Positions 1 to 14,631 are shown, counted from the stretch's first letter. The stretch is DNA of 64,000 nucleotides from Neolentinus lepideus HHB14362 ss-1 (GCA_001632425.1 KV425599.1:100228-164227); one strand, 5' to 3'. Translations and numbers: made by a program. Notes: a model not told the origin generated them from the sequence alone.

Positions 1-3000
1 TATGGAGCTGTGGCTGGAAGGACCGAGACTGCCGTCTCGTCTGCGCTTCGGTATCGTTAGGAATCCTTCACTACCGTCGTCCTCACTACCGCTGCCACTG
101 CTCGTGCTAGGGTCCTCCCAATCCATCAACAGAGCGACCTCAGTAACTTTGAAGCTATCCATCAAAGAATTAATTGAGTGTTACAAGATCGACCCCAAAA
201 TCGCTACTCACGTTGCACCGAAGAACGATGCCCAAAGGATGAACCTCCGAGCTTCGTCCGGAAACTCGTGTAGGTGCTGAGTCAAGAACAGCGGGTCACT
301 GGGATCAGAGACAGTCTGCTGGTCCAAGTACGTAGCTTCGATAGCAGGCATATTAAACTGCCAGTAATTGCGCTCCCAGTCGAAAGTGATATGCCGTTGT
401 CGGTGCAGCGTCGTCAGGACATTCCGAGCGGAGAAAGCGTTACCCCCAGAGACAGCATGTACAACCCGAGCAAGAGGCGTGCACTCCTCCTTGCTACGGT
501 GCAACGTCCGAGACACTAGAGTCGAGATAGCAGAGAACGGTAGCGGTTCCAAGTAGAGCCAGGTCGTGCGCGAGCCGTGAGGAGCCATCCCCTTGACCTT
601 ATCGAGAGTAGAATCGTATGCCTGGTCATTCCGCAGCGTAATAAACATCAGCATCCGACTCTTCGAGTTCATCAAGGTACCAATTAAGTCCAGCGACGAT
701 TCATCCGCTTCATGTAGGTCGTCAATGAAGAGTGCGAACAGCCGCGTCTCAGCCAGAACCACAAAGACGTTCTCCACAAGCGACTGGAACCGTGCACGAA
801 GCTCGCGCGTCGATAAAGACTCGCGGGGCGGCTCGATATTAATGTCGAACAAGCTCAAGACATCCCGAAGCTCTTCCGCACCTTGGTAAAGGAGAGGAAC
901 GTTCTGCAACTGCGGTCCCAGGCGCGCCTTTAATGTACCCACAAACCGGTGGAGGTCGGTGTGGAAGACCATCAACTGCCGTAGGACAGATGACAGACAT
1001 GATAACTTTGAATCCGGCCAAGCGTACATCAGCTGCTACACCATCTGAACATAGAGCCAACTCACCAATGCTGAGAACGGGGCAGTATCCGCATTCTGAA
1101 ACTTGGCCTGGCCCCACAAGCCATGTGCTAACATAGAAAAATTAATATGGAAAAAGCGCACAATGCTGTGGATGCATACATCGCCACTTAGCCTGATTAG
1201 CCAAGACCAATGAGCTCTTGCCTGCCCCTGGAGGGCCAATAATAATAACAGCATGCGCCCTCGCCGTCTTCTTCGAAGGTGCCAGCGCCACCCTCCTCAA
1301 CCCATCGCTCCCGCCTACGGTAGTAGGGCTCAACACACTCGACGGTGCCGTCGAAGACGTGGCGATGCTCTGCTCCGTATGCGTTTGCGTCTCGTGCAAC
1401 AAGAGTGGCGGCGTCCGCTTCGGACTCATTCTCGGGCTCATCTCAGCGTCATCAGGCACGTGACTTCGAGAGGACTCGCTCTTCGTCGATGACGTCTCGT
1501 GATCCTCGCTCCGGCTTGTTCTGGTGTGGTGGTCGCTGCCCGACCCCGATGCAGACAAGGCGATATATCCTTTACCTCCAGTGACATGCCGTGCGTAGGA
1601 TGTTGATACGTTCCTTACGACGTTCCGAATCACCTCCAATTCTCGTTCACGGCCAAACTGTAAACTCAAATGTGTTAGATCTTTTTCACATACTTACACA
1701 GGGAAAAGGCATCTTTACCAGGCTGGTAGGGATAGTAAACTCCTGGCAAAGTCAGGACGGGTGGAGACAAGAGGGCAAGCACGTACTGTATATCGATCCT
1801 GAGTTGCTATTTCGAAGATGGGTATAAGCTCCATAGATTGGTCGGAGGCGGAAGAGACTGCGACTAATAGTCGTCGCTGGCATTCGAGCAGGTCGGCTTT
1901 GAGTCCCTCTGCACTCTGATACCTGAGGTCGGGATTTTTGGCCAGAAGCTATGACGTCATGTCAGCAAATGCGCACAACGGTACCATGTAGGTTAGAATG
2001 CTGTGCGCACCTTCTCTATAACCAGTGCCAATACTTGGGGGACGTCACGGCGAACTTCATGCACAGGCATCGGACGCTTCTGTACAATGGCATGCAATAG
2101 CTCCAAAGGTCCGCCTTCGAAGGGCATGATTCCTCTGCCGACGAGTAGCGTCCAGAACAGGATCCCGATGGCATACAAATCCGTCCGGTGATCCTCGATG
2201 GTGGTGTCCATACCGCCTGTCTGCTCGGGGGCAAGGTAGCATAATGCCTCCTTAACCTTGTACTTCTCGACTTCTTCAAAGGCATCCGCTGCTCGGATGA
2301 CGAGTGCTGATGGGCCTCCAAACTGCTCCAGCGAAATTGCACGATTTCCAAAATGAACGAAGCGGACTAGACCGGAGTGTGCGTTGAGATGGAACGCATT
2401 CGCACGCACTGCGTGATCGAGTTAGATTGAGACTAAGGAAGATGATAGACATTTTAGCTACCTTCGCGGTGGATCAGGCCGGTTCTTTGCAAAGCGATCA
2501 ACGTAATACTCAATGACGGTGACGTAGAACTCACTTGTGGAGAATTTCAAGGCAATGTGTCGCTTGAATAGCGAACCTGATGGCAATGTCAGATGAATAC
2601 CACGAGGCTTTGTGGTTCGAACTTACTCAAGGAATGAAGCCAAGTCCATTACATCAAATGCCTCCATCTCCTCCAACTCTGGTTCTTCTATTCCCATCAT
2701 GTATATATCGCCGTGAGAGGTAGAAGGACGTGGTCGCTTTTGCTCGGCAAGGAGGAGGTCATTGACTCGGGAAGAAGGGAAGAAGCGGCCCAATATGTTG
2801 AAGCCTGGGTGAGCGAGGAGTAACACGACACAGTCGCCCTTATCGCGCGGCACGGTGAAGTAATCAATGAGGTTCAGACATGTACTGGCGGCTTCGGGGG
2901 AGGCAGCGAGTCTCTCGAGACTGAACGCGATGTCAGAGATAGTAGACGAGAACCAATAAATTTCAGTGACTCACATATGAGCCTCTCGCTCAAGACACAT

Positions 3001-3411
3001 CGACCCGTTGGTGTGTGCGGGGGCAATTTTTGCAAGAACGGAGGACCCATCCTTGAGACTGTTGCCCTCGGCTATTGACGTTAAACTTCCGGTGTCTGCC
3101 CATAGCGTGGCCTGACGGAAGTCAGCCAAATAGACGGATTGATTTTCGAGACGACGAACCTTTTCGAAGGTGTAGCCTGGAACGGAGAGTATTCCGTCCC
3201 TGAAGTACAGGTTGGGCAACGATGGCTGAGCGTGTTTCCTGCGCATGGCTGAGGTCCAAGGCGAGCAGGAAGCACCGAGGACTGTTGAAGGTAGCGCCGA
3301 GGACAGTTGGAGGGACGTGCGGCCAGATGAGGAGGATATGTACGAGAGCAAGGCCGGCGTCGAGGATCTCCACAAAGTTACCGTTGGGGGCGTGGGAAAC
3401 GATGAAGCCAA
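1..3411 (-). CDS. Hybrid histidine kinase with N-terminal kinase-like and P-loop ATPase domains (C-terminus beyond the left edge)
   Basis: N-terminal part of a very large multi-exon sensor kinase. It opens with a Ser/Thr-kinase-like domain (PGYTFEKVRRLENQSVYLAD, lysine in VLAKIAP, exons near 3411-2975 and 2920-2627). The lobe at about 2510-1990 has LIHREVRAN and LCYLAPEQTGG. The next exons carry an ORC/ABC-type P-loop ATPase: FGRERELEVIRN, Walker A GPPGAGKSS near 1215 and Walker B LFALFIDDLHEADE near 730. This order (kinase, ATPase, then GAF, HisKA, HATPase and receiver) is that of fungal hybrid kinases such as S. pombe Mak2/Mak3; the later domains should lie left of base 1. The HRD aspartate is replaced by Glu and no DFG is visible, so the kinase-like domain is probably inactive, as inferred. 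Clear donors include GTGAGT at 2974 and GTAAGT at 2626. The start is uncertain: Met codons at 3411 and 3246 both fit, and an upstream exon is possible. Confidence 0.85.
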
Positions 3412-3637
3412 GAAGGGTGGTGATTGGACAGCGTCGGGAGAGGCGACAGGGTTCTCCGGCAGTCCAGACTCTGATGGTCGAGGACGTCATCGGCCATCTG
3501 CTTCCGGCGCGTCGGTGCCGCTTCCTTTCACACTCAGCGGCTGTGGATTAGACATCGACATTGCCAGATATACAGTACAACGGATAACGGACTACAGACA
3601 ACGAACAAGGCTTTGTATACGACACTAGAACATCCAA

Positions 3638-5757
<2,120 letters not shown>

Positions 5758-6340
5758 TTTCAGATGGTTCAAGACAGATGGTACAGAGAAAAGCAGTGGA
5801 ATAACAAAGGGTTGACACGCGCTGTTGAAGGTCAAGAGCAAAATGAGACGCCGCGTCAACTTCGACGGTGACACTGTGACACTTCCTCACGCGCACGGAC
5901 CTCGTGTCTAGACAACGAAGACCGAGATGTCCCACCTCATAGCTTCACACTGCTTCTATTCATCGCATTGCGACCTTGCTGCTGTCCATCGGACGACGCT
6001 GTGCTGAGGAATATACGCATTGCCCTGACTGCTACACAGCGACGAGCCGTGTCACGGTCGTGACAGTGTGATGCCGACCGCTCCGAAATGGGCGCCCATA
6101 ATACATATATCACGGACCGTGTTATTTACCGGAAGGCTCTTACTGAGCAAGCAGCAGGTTATTCGTCGTGCTTGCCGCACGCCTCTTGGGCTCTGTGAAC
6201 CGATCAAAAGTCGGCAGGCTTACGGAGTCCCGTGTTGGTCGTTCAAAGCCGATCGGTCGTGAGGACTCCTACAAAATTTAAGACTTCCATGAGCTGCACT
6301 GGCTACAGACCCGGCTTGGAAAGATACAGGTATAGAGAAT
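5758..6340. promoter_or_regulatory. Divergent intergenic region between SUB2 and the mitochondrial carrier
   Basis: About 580 bp separate two divergently transcribed starts (SUB2 at 5757, carrier at 6341), so both promoters and 5' leaders should lie here. No canonical TATA box stands out and the short frames do not resemble protein. No repeat was seen. Confidence 0.5.
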
Positions 6341-7830
6341 ATGTCTAACTATCCGTTCTGGTGAGTATCTCTTGATGGTACTTCAGAACGCACGTACACT
6401 TACGTAGCCTAGGCTAGGAGGTCAGCACGAGCAGTCTTGGATAAGCTGTACATAGGTGCTGACGAGATCCCATGAACCTGAAGGCGTCGCCGCTTCCAGT
6501 GCGTTGGTCTTGTATTCGTTCTGATTATGACTCACAGGTGATAAACAGTGGCGGCATGCTGCACCCACCCGCTAGACTTGACGAAAGTGTGAGTTAAGTG
6601 GGAGCCCGGGTGTGACCCAGTTTTGCTCACTGCCCGTTTCTGGAAGTCGAATGCAGACATTACCCCAGTCCCTTGCTAGCAAGAGCCCCTCGACTATAGC
6701 TATTCTCCGCCATTCGATAGCGGAGTCCGGCGTTCGAAGTCTGTACACAGGCTTGACCGCTTCCTTACTGAGGCAGATGTCATACTCTCTCGTCAGGCTC
6801 GGGAGCTATGAAGAGATCAAGTACGCTTTGAGCAGTGACGGTCCGCCATCCACCACGAAGTTGCTAGCTGCAGCTGCACTGGCCGGTGGATTGGGAGGGA
6901 TCGCGGGCAACCCAGCAGGTGAATACGCTCGCCGCATTGATTCCGAACGCTCAAATGATGGATCGTCCGTGGCGCAGATATTCTGCTTGTTCGGATGACC
7001 TCTGATTCTATCCGGCCCCCCGAAAAGCGATATGGTTACCGTAATGCTTTCGAGGGTCTTGTTAGACTCGTCAAAGATGAGGGTATCCCAGGGCTAACAC
7101 GGGGATTAGTACCAAATGTGGTAAGCTAGCTTGTATGACACACACACGTAACCTAATATAATGGGCGTATCAGACAAGAGCAGTCTTGATGAATGCACGT
7201 TTTACCTTTCCTTTATCACTAGTGAACGTCACTAACATCGTATCAGGCTTCCCAGGTTGGATCGTGAGTGACATTTCACCGTATAGGGGTCTTTTGAGAA
7301 CGGCGCCACTGATCATATTGGCGCAGTTATGACTTCTTTAAATTAATGCTTCTGTCGTACCCTCTTCCCTTGTCCAATTATCAAATGCGCGACAATTTGC
7401 TATGTCACTTCACAGCCAGCACTCTGGCTGGCACGGTCGCTACGAGTACGCACCCATTCTCCTTGCAATACGACGACACGTAATAACTTTATTCAGCTAT
7501 ATGTTCTCCTGCGGACGTCCTCAAATCCAGACTCATGTCCTTAGTATGTCTGTTGCCTTGTTTGAAATGCCTCCGGCAATCTAAAAGCTGGAAATATGTA
7601 GTCGGGCAATGTCAACCCTGTGCAAGTGGTCAGGGATTCCTTGCGAACAGAAGGTCCTGGATTCTTATTTAAGGGCTGGACGCCGGCATTCATTCGGCTA
7701 GTACCCAACACTATCCTTATGTTTGTCTTCTTCGAGGTATGAGAACATGTTTTTGACTGAAAGGGTATCCTACTGAACCTTCTTGTTGCAGCAACTCAAG
7801 AAGCAATGGAGACTCCTTACTGCCTCTTGA
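6341..7830 (+). CDS. Mitochondrial dicarboxylate carrier (SLC25 family, DIC1-like)
   Basis: Six-helix inner-membrane carrier exchanging dicarboxylates with phosphate. The three SLC25 signatures are present: THPLDLTKV|RMQT (intron inside the motif), GNPA|DILLVRM and TICSPADVLKSRLMS. Other family blocks are LYTGLTASLLRQMSYSLVR, LTRGLVPNV, SYDFFKLM, LLCHFTASTLAGTVAT and FKGWTPAFIRLVPNTILM; the end is QLKKQWRLLTAS and TGA at 7828-7830. The first exon is MSNYPFW. The second exon is short and its borders are uncertain: LGG is followed by a stretch of about 130 nt before the AACCTHPL exon, so a micro-exon may be missed. The intron after RAVLMN appears to start GCACGT (7195-7246) rather than GT; the branch site CTAAC and the acceptor look normal. 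The family is clear; DIC1 rather than another dicarboxylate-type carrier is inferred. Confidence 0.85.
7195..7246 (+). other. Probable GC-AG intron in the carrier gene
   Basis: To keep the conserved RAVLMN|ASQVGSYDFFK reading, the intron must begin at GC (7195-7196) and end at AG (7245-7246). It is 52 nt long with a CACTAAC-type branch site. GT alternatives either shift the frame (7199) or drop four membrane residues (7183). Confidence 0.5.
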
Positions 7831-8063
7831 ACGTATTCCCTTCCGCCGAATAGATATCTTTCTAGATCATACGTCCTAGAGATTTCGGATGTCATGATAG
7901 AGTTTCTTGGATACATTACTCCGCATAATTTATCCATAGGTCAAGAGTTCGGACTAGGAAACAACCATGGGTCTGATAGAATACCCCTTATGCCACGGAG
8001 CTATTCGAGAGCAAAGATAGTCCATAGCTACCTGTCCGGTCCTCCTACCTCGTTCTGACTACC

Positions 8064-10141
8064 TTACCCTACATTGTAGACGATGATCTTGTCTAGATCG
8101 CCTGCATAGTCTGCATATGACGTCAAAAACTGATACCCTTCAGCCACACTGGTGTACTCACTGCTCTGGCTTGATCCGAAGGTGACCGTATTTGACCCGC
8201 TCGTCAGATTCAACTTCACGGGCACGCTCAAGATAACGTCAGTTCCTCCAGTGTTAGGCTGGTCTACGAGTGTCGTCGCGCCGCCGTTAACACTACAATC
8301 AGAGTCGGCCACTGATCTACAGACTGAGCAGCAGTAGGCCAGAACTCACCTGACTGTAACATTTCTCCACGTCTGGTCGGCGTTAGCGTAATACAGCGAA
8401 ACCCACTGCCCCTGCCCGTTCCCTTGTACGTCATTAAGTGTAACCGTTCCACCATCCCCTGCAGACGTGCGAAGTCATGAAACACGACATGGAGTTCTCA
8501 CAAAAGTGACGCACCGAGATAGCCAACCGCCTCTCCACCCGAGTACGACGAGTCGCTCAGGATAGTCGCATTTCCGCCAAGAGTACCAGACTCAGCCTCA
8601 TACGTCGTGCCGCTCGCGACGCTGTACGTCCCCGCAGATAAATCGACACTCCACACATCCGCCCAAACAAGCTGTGGACTGCCGCTGCTCCAGCTCAAGG
8701 GGAGCCATATATACCTACTGCTCCCAAGCAATTCCGGCCTCCAGCGGTCGCCCATGTAAATTGCGTTCGAGCCGAGGGGCAAATCGTAGTTGTTCTGGGA
8801 GAAGTAAGTGCGCACGTTTTCGGGGGCAATGTCGGCTTGGCTGGACCAGTTGCCGGAGAGAGACTGCGATGGGTCAGATGGGTGGGCAAAGTGTGGGTGG
8901 TGGAGGGATAGCACATACGTCGGCTTGGAACCATTTGTTTGGGTTGGGGGCCCAGCCGCTCGTGTGGGAGGCAATGAGGTAGTAGACCTAGAGGGGCAGG
9001 GTCAGATAGCCATCATCAGCGATCTCCTTGAATTGATGGCAAGGACTTACCCCGTTTCTCTTCACAATACCAGGAGCCTCGAGCGTAGCGCCTGATAACT
9101 CTGTCGGTATGCGGGAGCAATACAAAATGAAAGCCCAGCGAACCTGTCAGTTGAGCCACTTGAGTAGTAACATTGTAATAATTCGCGTCCAGTTGCGTGA
9201 TCTTGAAGTCCTGGTTGTTGTCCGAGGCATACAAGAGGTAGGCGGTTCCTAGGACCAGATTAGTTTCATGACACTAGCCGGTAAGTGCAAAGTCTCATAC
9301 CGTCATCTAAAAATATAGTTTAGACAAATATAAACAAAAACAAGCATAACAGAATGCGGTTACCATCCTGGTATAATCCCATGTCCCGGGAGTCTGCCCC
9401 CAGAGGCTTCCAGCTTGACTTGTACGTGTAGGGTCCGCAAGGCGTAGATGCGGTCGCGACACCAACCATGGCTGCCCCGTAGCTGTACATAATATAATTT
9501 CAGCTCCATTAGCGTGTACCTGTCCCTAAGAACGTACTCGGATGTATCGGAGTGGAACCACATCACATATTCGTCATTCTTTTAGCCGAGATGTCAGTCA
9601 GCACGATTGTTCTATCGAGTATGATTGCCTACATTACCTTCGAGTTGTATATAACTGAAGAACAGGCAGTAAATTCAGAGTCAATAGAACATAAGGCTTG
9701 TGCTAGGACAAACCTTTGGGCCGCTCCACGATGTTTGAAGTCGAAATATTTGTCCCGCTTATGGGAGTCAGAGCATTTTCTTGTCGACTCCAATTCACCA
9801 GATCGGTGGACTATTTGCTAAGTGAGCTTCATCTTTCGATAGTGCTTATACGAAAAGACGAACAGAGTAGCAGGATACCGCCGTGAATAAGGCGCTATTT
9901 GTTGCCTTGTCTTCGCCAAACCAGTAATAGGTGCTGCCAACCTTGCGTTAACGTAGTTGGTGTAAGACTCTGCTCCAATTGTCAATCAATCAAACTATAC
10001 CTTTAGGATTCCACCTCCATGAGCCTGTATGACATTGCCCGATGTGTCGGTCAAGGTCGCACCTGGCACTATAACGGTCTCGGCGTGGACCAGACCACAG
10101 GCGAGCAGTGCTGCAATTATCAGCGAGAGAAGAGGGAACAT
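8064..10141 (-). CDS. Secreted exo-beta-1,3-galactanase, GH43 (subfamily 24) with C-terminal CBM35
   Basis: Extracellular enzyme that removes galactose from the beta-1,3-galactan backbone of arabinogalactan proteins. It starts with a signal peptide (MFPLLSLIIAALLACGLVHA) followed by TLTDTSGNVIQAHGGGIL. The GH43 five-bladed propeller shows YYWFGEDKA, DLVNWSRQENAL, SNIVERPK, EYVMWFHSDTS, YASDNNQDFKITQLDANYYN, LEAPGIVKRNG and SHTSGWAPNPNKW. Glu residues in NIVERPK and LEAPG match the catalytic positions known for Phanerochaete Pc1,3Gal43A, which lacks the usual GH43 catalytic base. The C-terminal CBM35 begins at TYEAESGTLGG and ends DLDKIIVYNVG (stop 8064-8066). A 51-nt intron inside the CBM35 (donor GTGAGT after CAGAGCA, near 8130) is stop-free and a multiple of three, so its retention would insert 17 residues. 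About ten short introns are needed. Confidence 0.9.
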
Positions 10142-11343
10142 TGCTGGTACCTGGGGCATTCCTTACCTCGCTTCAGCTAGTTTTATACTAGGTCCATGCG
10201 TCACACCGGGATGAGTAGCAGCGTCTGTTTCTGATGCCGGTTCACTGTGTGACTCCCCCGTGGCACGTCGAGACCGGCCCGGCGGTGTTGGGATAGGTTG
10301 GAATGACTACGCCATTCAGCGGAGCCCGGTCTCGATGTGCGACGGACCGCCCACTAGTTACATAGGTAAATAATACCACTGGAGCCCTCGGAGAAAACCT
10401 ATCAGTAAGTTACTTACCTGGGCTTTTCTCCCTGGACGCTACAAGAATACAACACTTCCTTCATGTCCATGACACCGCACGTGTAGCGACGGTGCAGGTG
10501 GGATCGTTGTCGGGCCGCCGACTTGAATAAGTTCAGAGAACTCCAAGCCAAAATTCAATAGGCGAGAATCGCTCATGGGTCTCGACAACCGGTAGACACT
10601 CACCGGCTCTGGGAGCACGAGAACGGTCGAATTTAGACAGGCCTGTGGATGTGACCATTGGATGGATGAATACCCGTCATTAAACGATCAAATTTGTTCG
10701 TACCGTTCGGAAGTCCGGGGATATTGGAAATTGATGCTTAAGTTCCTCGACTTGAACCTGCAATATTTTCTTTTCCATTCACGAGCATGATGGATCCTAG
10801 TATGACCCGTAATAGGACGAAACTTCCGCTGTTTACCGTACACTTCGATACAATTGAACCATCTCACTTTTCAGCGCTCGTTGTTCATGTTCAATTTACG
10901 AGGAAACCGGGCCTGTTCGCTCAAAGTGGAATCTGCAATCGGTACAATAATCTCTATATATTGTATAATGGCAAAGGATACAAGAAAGCATTCAAGTTTT
11001 CAATGAGCGAGATGTCTAGATTAATGGTGTGTATCATTTTGTACTGGTAGTCTCATTAGCTTCCGTTGTACAGCCATTTGTCGGCTGAAATGACCATCTT
11101 GGTTTTCGACATGTATTTCATCCGCCACATTTCTGGGTGCAAATCGGTGATTTACCGGCCTAAGTTCGGCCGGGCTCACGCACGTAATGTGATTGACACA
11201 TCGTTTTTGTTCCACATGGTACCGATCTTTCGCGTAGGATTCCTTTCTGAGCAATGATCGCAATTCTTCGTTCTGTTAGTGTGCTCTCTCGCAACGCCTC
11301 TCGAATAACCTGGTCCCTGCTCTTAGTACTTTAAAAGTGAATT
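10142..11343. other. Intergenic region between galactanase and ROK1
   Basis: About 1.2 kb between two divergent genes. It should hold the galactanase promoter and the ROK1 promoter. Short frames here show no family motif. The one clear structure is the inverted repeat at 10260-10343. Confidence 0.5.
10260..10343. repeat. Imperfect 18-bp inverted repeat upstream of the galactanase gene
   Basis: The left arm 10260-10277 (ends GAGACCGG) and the right arm 10326-10343 (starts CCGGTCTCGA) are reverse complements at 16 of 18 positions, with a 48-nt spacer. The arms lie about 120-200 bp upstream of the galactanase start. Confidence 0.6.
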
Positions 11344-13530
11344 ATGGAAGCCTTTCAACTTCTATCCCGGGGTGGAATAAAATTTGACAAGAATCGCTTT
11401 AAGGAGGATGTCCGACTGTTTACTGTATGTGTTAGTATTACGTTTGCGTCTGTTGCTCGCTGACATCAGACAGAAAGACAGCAAGAAAGCATCCAAGGGC
11501 AAACAAGTTGCAAGAAAGGACAGTGGCGAATTACCTGCAGAGTTAGACTTCTTCAAGTATGCCCAAGGTGGAGCATTCTCCAAGCGGAAAGCTGATGGAA
11601 CCGGGGATGGGGAAACACACGATGACAAGAGAAGGAGACTAGGCGGCGACGAAGAGTCTGAAGACGAAAGCGATGCCGGGTCCTCCAGCGGACAACCTAT
11701 GCCGCGACATCGAGTTACGGCAAAGGGATCTAATGTTCCTGAGCACGCCGAATCATTCGAGGCATTGAAGGAGCGATACCAGCTGTCCTCGCATATTCTG
11801 GCAAACCTGTCATCCAATGGCTTCAAGCACCCAACAGGCATCCAATCTCATGGTATACCCATTCTGCTAGAGGTACGGAGTCCTCACCTCTATTCTAGTC
11901 TGCTGCTTAACCTGTGAGCTCACAGGGGCGTGACCTAGCAGCCATATCACCAACCGGTACTGGTAAAACTCTAGCGTATACGATACCTATCCTACAATGC
12001 TTAGGTGCACCTGTTGCCAGCGCAAAGTCCGCCGCTGGTACCGGTGTCCGAGCTGTAATCTTAGCACCTACCAAGGAATTGGCACATCAAATTCATAACG
12101 AGTTTTTGAGGATGGCAGAGGGTCGGAAATGGCGGATTGTATTATTTAGCAAGGCCACCGCCGCGACTCTAACGGATAAAAATGCAAGGGATAAAGTAGG
12201 TAAGTCGCACGCTGGTTGTGCTTGCGTTATTCGCGTGTTTAATCACTGCTGGAAATTGTCAGATATAATTGTCAGCACTCCTTTGCGTTTGGTTGCATCA
12301 TTGCAGAATGGTACCCTGGAATTGAGCAAGTAAGTCCTGGATTGTTTGATTTCATAAGAAGTCCGCGTCTGACGTTCTTATAGTGTCAGGCAACTTGTGC
12401 TGGATGAAGCTGACCGGTTGTTGGATGCTGAATTCCTGTCGCAAGTGCAGGAGATCGTGGCAGCCTGCTCGCATACCTCGATTCAGAAAGCGGTGTTCAG
12501 TGCTACATTTCCTGCAGGCGCTGAGAAGCTTGCAATGGAGATGTTACGAGATCCCATCCGTATCGTCGTCGGACTCAAGTGCGCTCATTCCTATCCTATG
12601 GTCGTGACTCGTCTTGATATACCGGGATTTGCAAAGGGACACACCTCTACCGCTGATTGCGCAATCGTTGACCTACGTCTCAGACGAGTCGTCCAAACTC
12701 CCGACCCTATTGACGTACTTATCCCAGCCGTATAACCCTCCGGTTGTGATATTTGTCTCGAGTCAGCCACGCGCCACGTCCTTGGCGGAAGAACTCATCA
12801 TCAACGGGGTGCCTAATGTGGACTGTCTACATGCAGGATTGACGAAGAAGGAACGGGAGGATGCAGTAGCCCGCATGAGGAAGGGTGAGAGCTGGGTGAT
12901 GATTAGTACGGAGGTCATGGCCCGCGGTATGGACTTCAAGGGGGTGAGAGAGGTTATCAACTACGACTTTCCCACCAGTGTCCAGAGCTACATCCATCGG
13001 ATTGGTGGGTACTTTACAATCATTCTCATTTGTTGCACACTCATTGTGGGTGGTGTTAGGGCGTACTGGCCGCGCCGGCCGTGAAGGCAAAGCTGTAACG
13101 TACTTCACAAACGAAGATGCTCCTTTCCTGAAGCCGTATGTACCTTGTCCTTTATCACTTACTGCTTCTCTCTGATGCGCCTCTCGACGCCACTCTCGCA
13201 GGATCGCCAATGTTATTCTGCAATCTGGGTCCTCTGTCCCAGAATGGATAAGGAAGCTGCCGAAGCCCTCGAAGATGAAACGCAGGGCGATGGGCAAGGT
13301 GCAGCGCGGGGACTTTGTCGACAAGGCCCGGAAGATCGGGCGCGGCGATGTTATCAAGAAGAGGTGAGGTTTGTTAGTTGGCGAATAGAACAATGGGCTG
13401 ATGCCGCCACTCGTGCGTTGACAGAGATATGATAGCTGGCTCCAAGCGCCGAAAGGAGAAAGCGGAACGCGCTCGGGCAGAAATGCGGGGACCAGGTGCG
13501 GATGGGGACCGCGGAATGGAAGTCGATTAG
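11344..13530 (+). CDS. ROK1: DEAD-box RNA helicase ROK1/DDX52 (small ribosomal subunit assembly)
   Basis: Nucleolar ATPase needed for early pre-40S processing. It begins MEAFQLLSRGGIKFDKNRF, which agrees with ROK1 N-termini, then a Lys/Asp-rich linker. The Q-motif region is HPTGIQSHGIPILLE. The helicase core reads ISPTGTGKTLAYTIPIL (I), LAPTKELAHQI (Ia), VSTPLRLVASL (Ib), LVLDEADRLLDAEFLSQVQE (II), FSATFPAGAEKLA (III), IFVSSQPRA (IV), STEVMARGMDFKGV (V) and YIHRIG|RTGRAGREG (VI). PIRIVVGLK followed by DTPLP matches the ROK1 inter-domain segment. The basic tail (GSKRRKEKAERARAEMRG) ends at TAG 13528-13530. Motif VI is split by an intron with its donor near 13003. About eight short introns. Confidence 0.92.
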
Positions 13531-14631
13531 AGTGTTCTGGGTTCTTGCAGGGTGTACGGCTGGCCATGATAATGCTGGATAGGCCAATCCTGGCAGTTCT
13601 CGTTACCTGTTACGACGGTGTGACCATTGTTGGTGTGGATAGCCACTCGTCGGGCTCGGAGGCAGATGATGCATTTTCTGTTAGAACCGTCTGTCAGGCT
13701 TCGCCATTGTGATAATATCTTGTGTACCTTGGTGTAGAATGTGTTGGCCAGGTGGTCTTTTGTGCGCTCGAACGAGAAGTGCCATTTTTTTTTACAAAGA
13801 ACCCGTCTCATACCTTGACAATGCTGCGATAAAATCAGCATGCAATTGAGCGCTCGCTTCGTGTCCGAGTCATGGTATGGTGGTGACGTGGTTTCAGCCA
13901 TAGTGCTCTGTATGGCTACCGCCGATTGTCGATAGACGTCCTGACCGACCATAATCGGAACGGACATGTGGAGTATGATGCATGAACCAGATCTAGTTTG
14001 CTGTGTGGGAAGATAACCCCTTCGTATAATCAACCTGAGGTCGGACCACTTTAGGGATCACGTCCATATCGAGGCAATGTTGGGTCTGCTGTACCCCCCG
14101 TAGATGGCAGTAATCTCTGTGCCGTTCGGCGGATTTTCTCACAGAGGTCCCGAATAGGCAACGAATATTTATCTGGTACCTTGACATGGTCGACCCGTCG
14201 ATTCCTGCCGTCTTGCTCTCCGCTCAAAAAATTCGATTCTTGCGCAGAAATTCAGTCCAGACGTCTACGAGCAATAAGACGTCAGTTCTATCGTTAAAGA
14301 GAGGGTAATAAAGCTGGACGCGGCCGAGGAGGGTACGGAGCCGGAAAGGCCACCCGGCATTTCTGAAGGGTACCGAGACTTCGGCAGATTCATATCTAGA
14401 TGACAGCAAAGTTGAGAAATCGCCTCGTTTTTGCCAGCAAGGTGATTATACGAAGGGGTGGAATTCCCTCGCTGTGAAGAGAACGCTGTAGCTATTGAAC
14501 TTGGCTTCTCAGCTCGAGCATTCAAAAAGAGCGCATAATGGCTACTCACAGACCATACCCCACTATCCACAGTTCCTCTGCAGAGTCTCCTGCAGCTCCT
14601 CCAGCATCTTCATCGAACAGCTGCGTCAATA
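13531..14631. other. Intergenic region with no recognised gene
   Basis: 1.1 kb between ROK1 and the HMG-box gene. The minus strand holds fragmentary frames; the only one that might be spliced into a short protein is listed at 13610-13901. A poly-A/T run lies at about 13789-13796. The promoter of the HMG-box gene should lie near the right end. Confidence 0.4.
13610..13901 (-). CDS. Candidate small spliced gene, function unknown
   Basis: A weak candidate. An ATG at 13901 opens MAETTSPPYHDSDTKRALN and runs to a GTATGA donor after SQHCQ. An acceptor (TAACAG) further on leads to an exon reading ENASSASEPDEWLSTP and a stop at 13610-13612. A middle exon (DHLANTFYTK) between splice-like sites is possible. 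The composition looks protein-like, but no family was recognised and transcript support is absent, so this may be chance. Confidence 0.2.

Noticed and set aside
10787..11050. 87-codon frame in the galactanase-ROK1 gap
   Set aside because: No family motif, no splice extension, AT-rich; probably chance.
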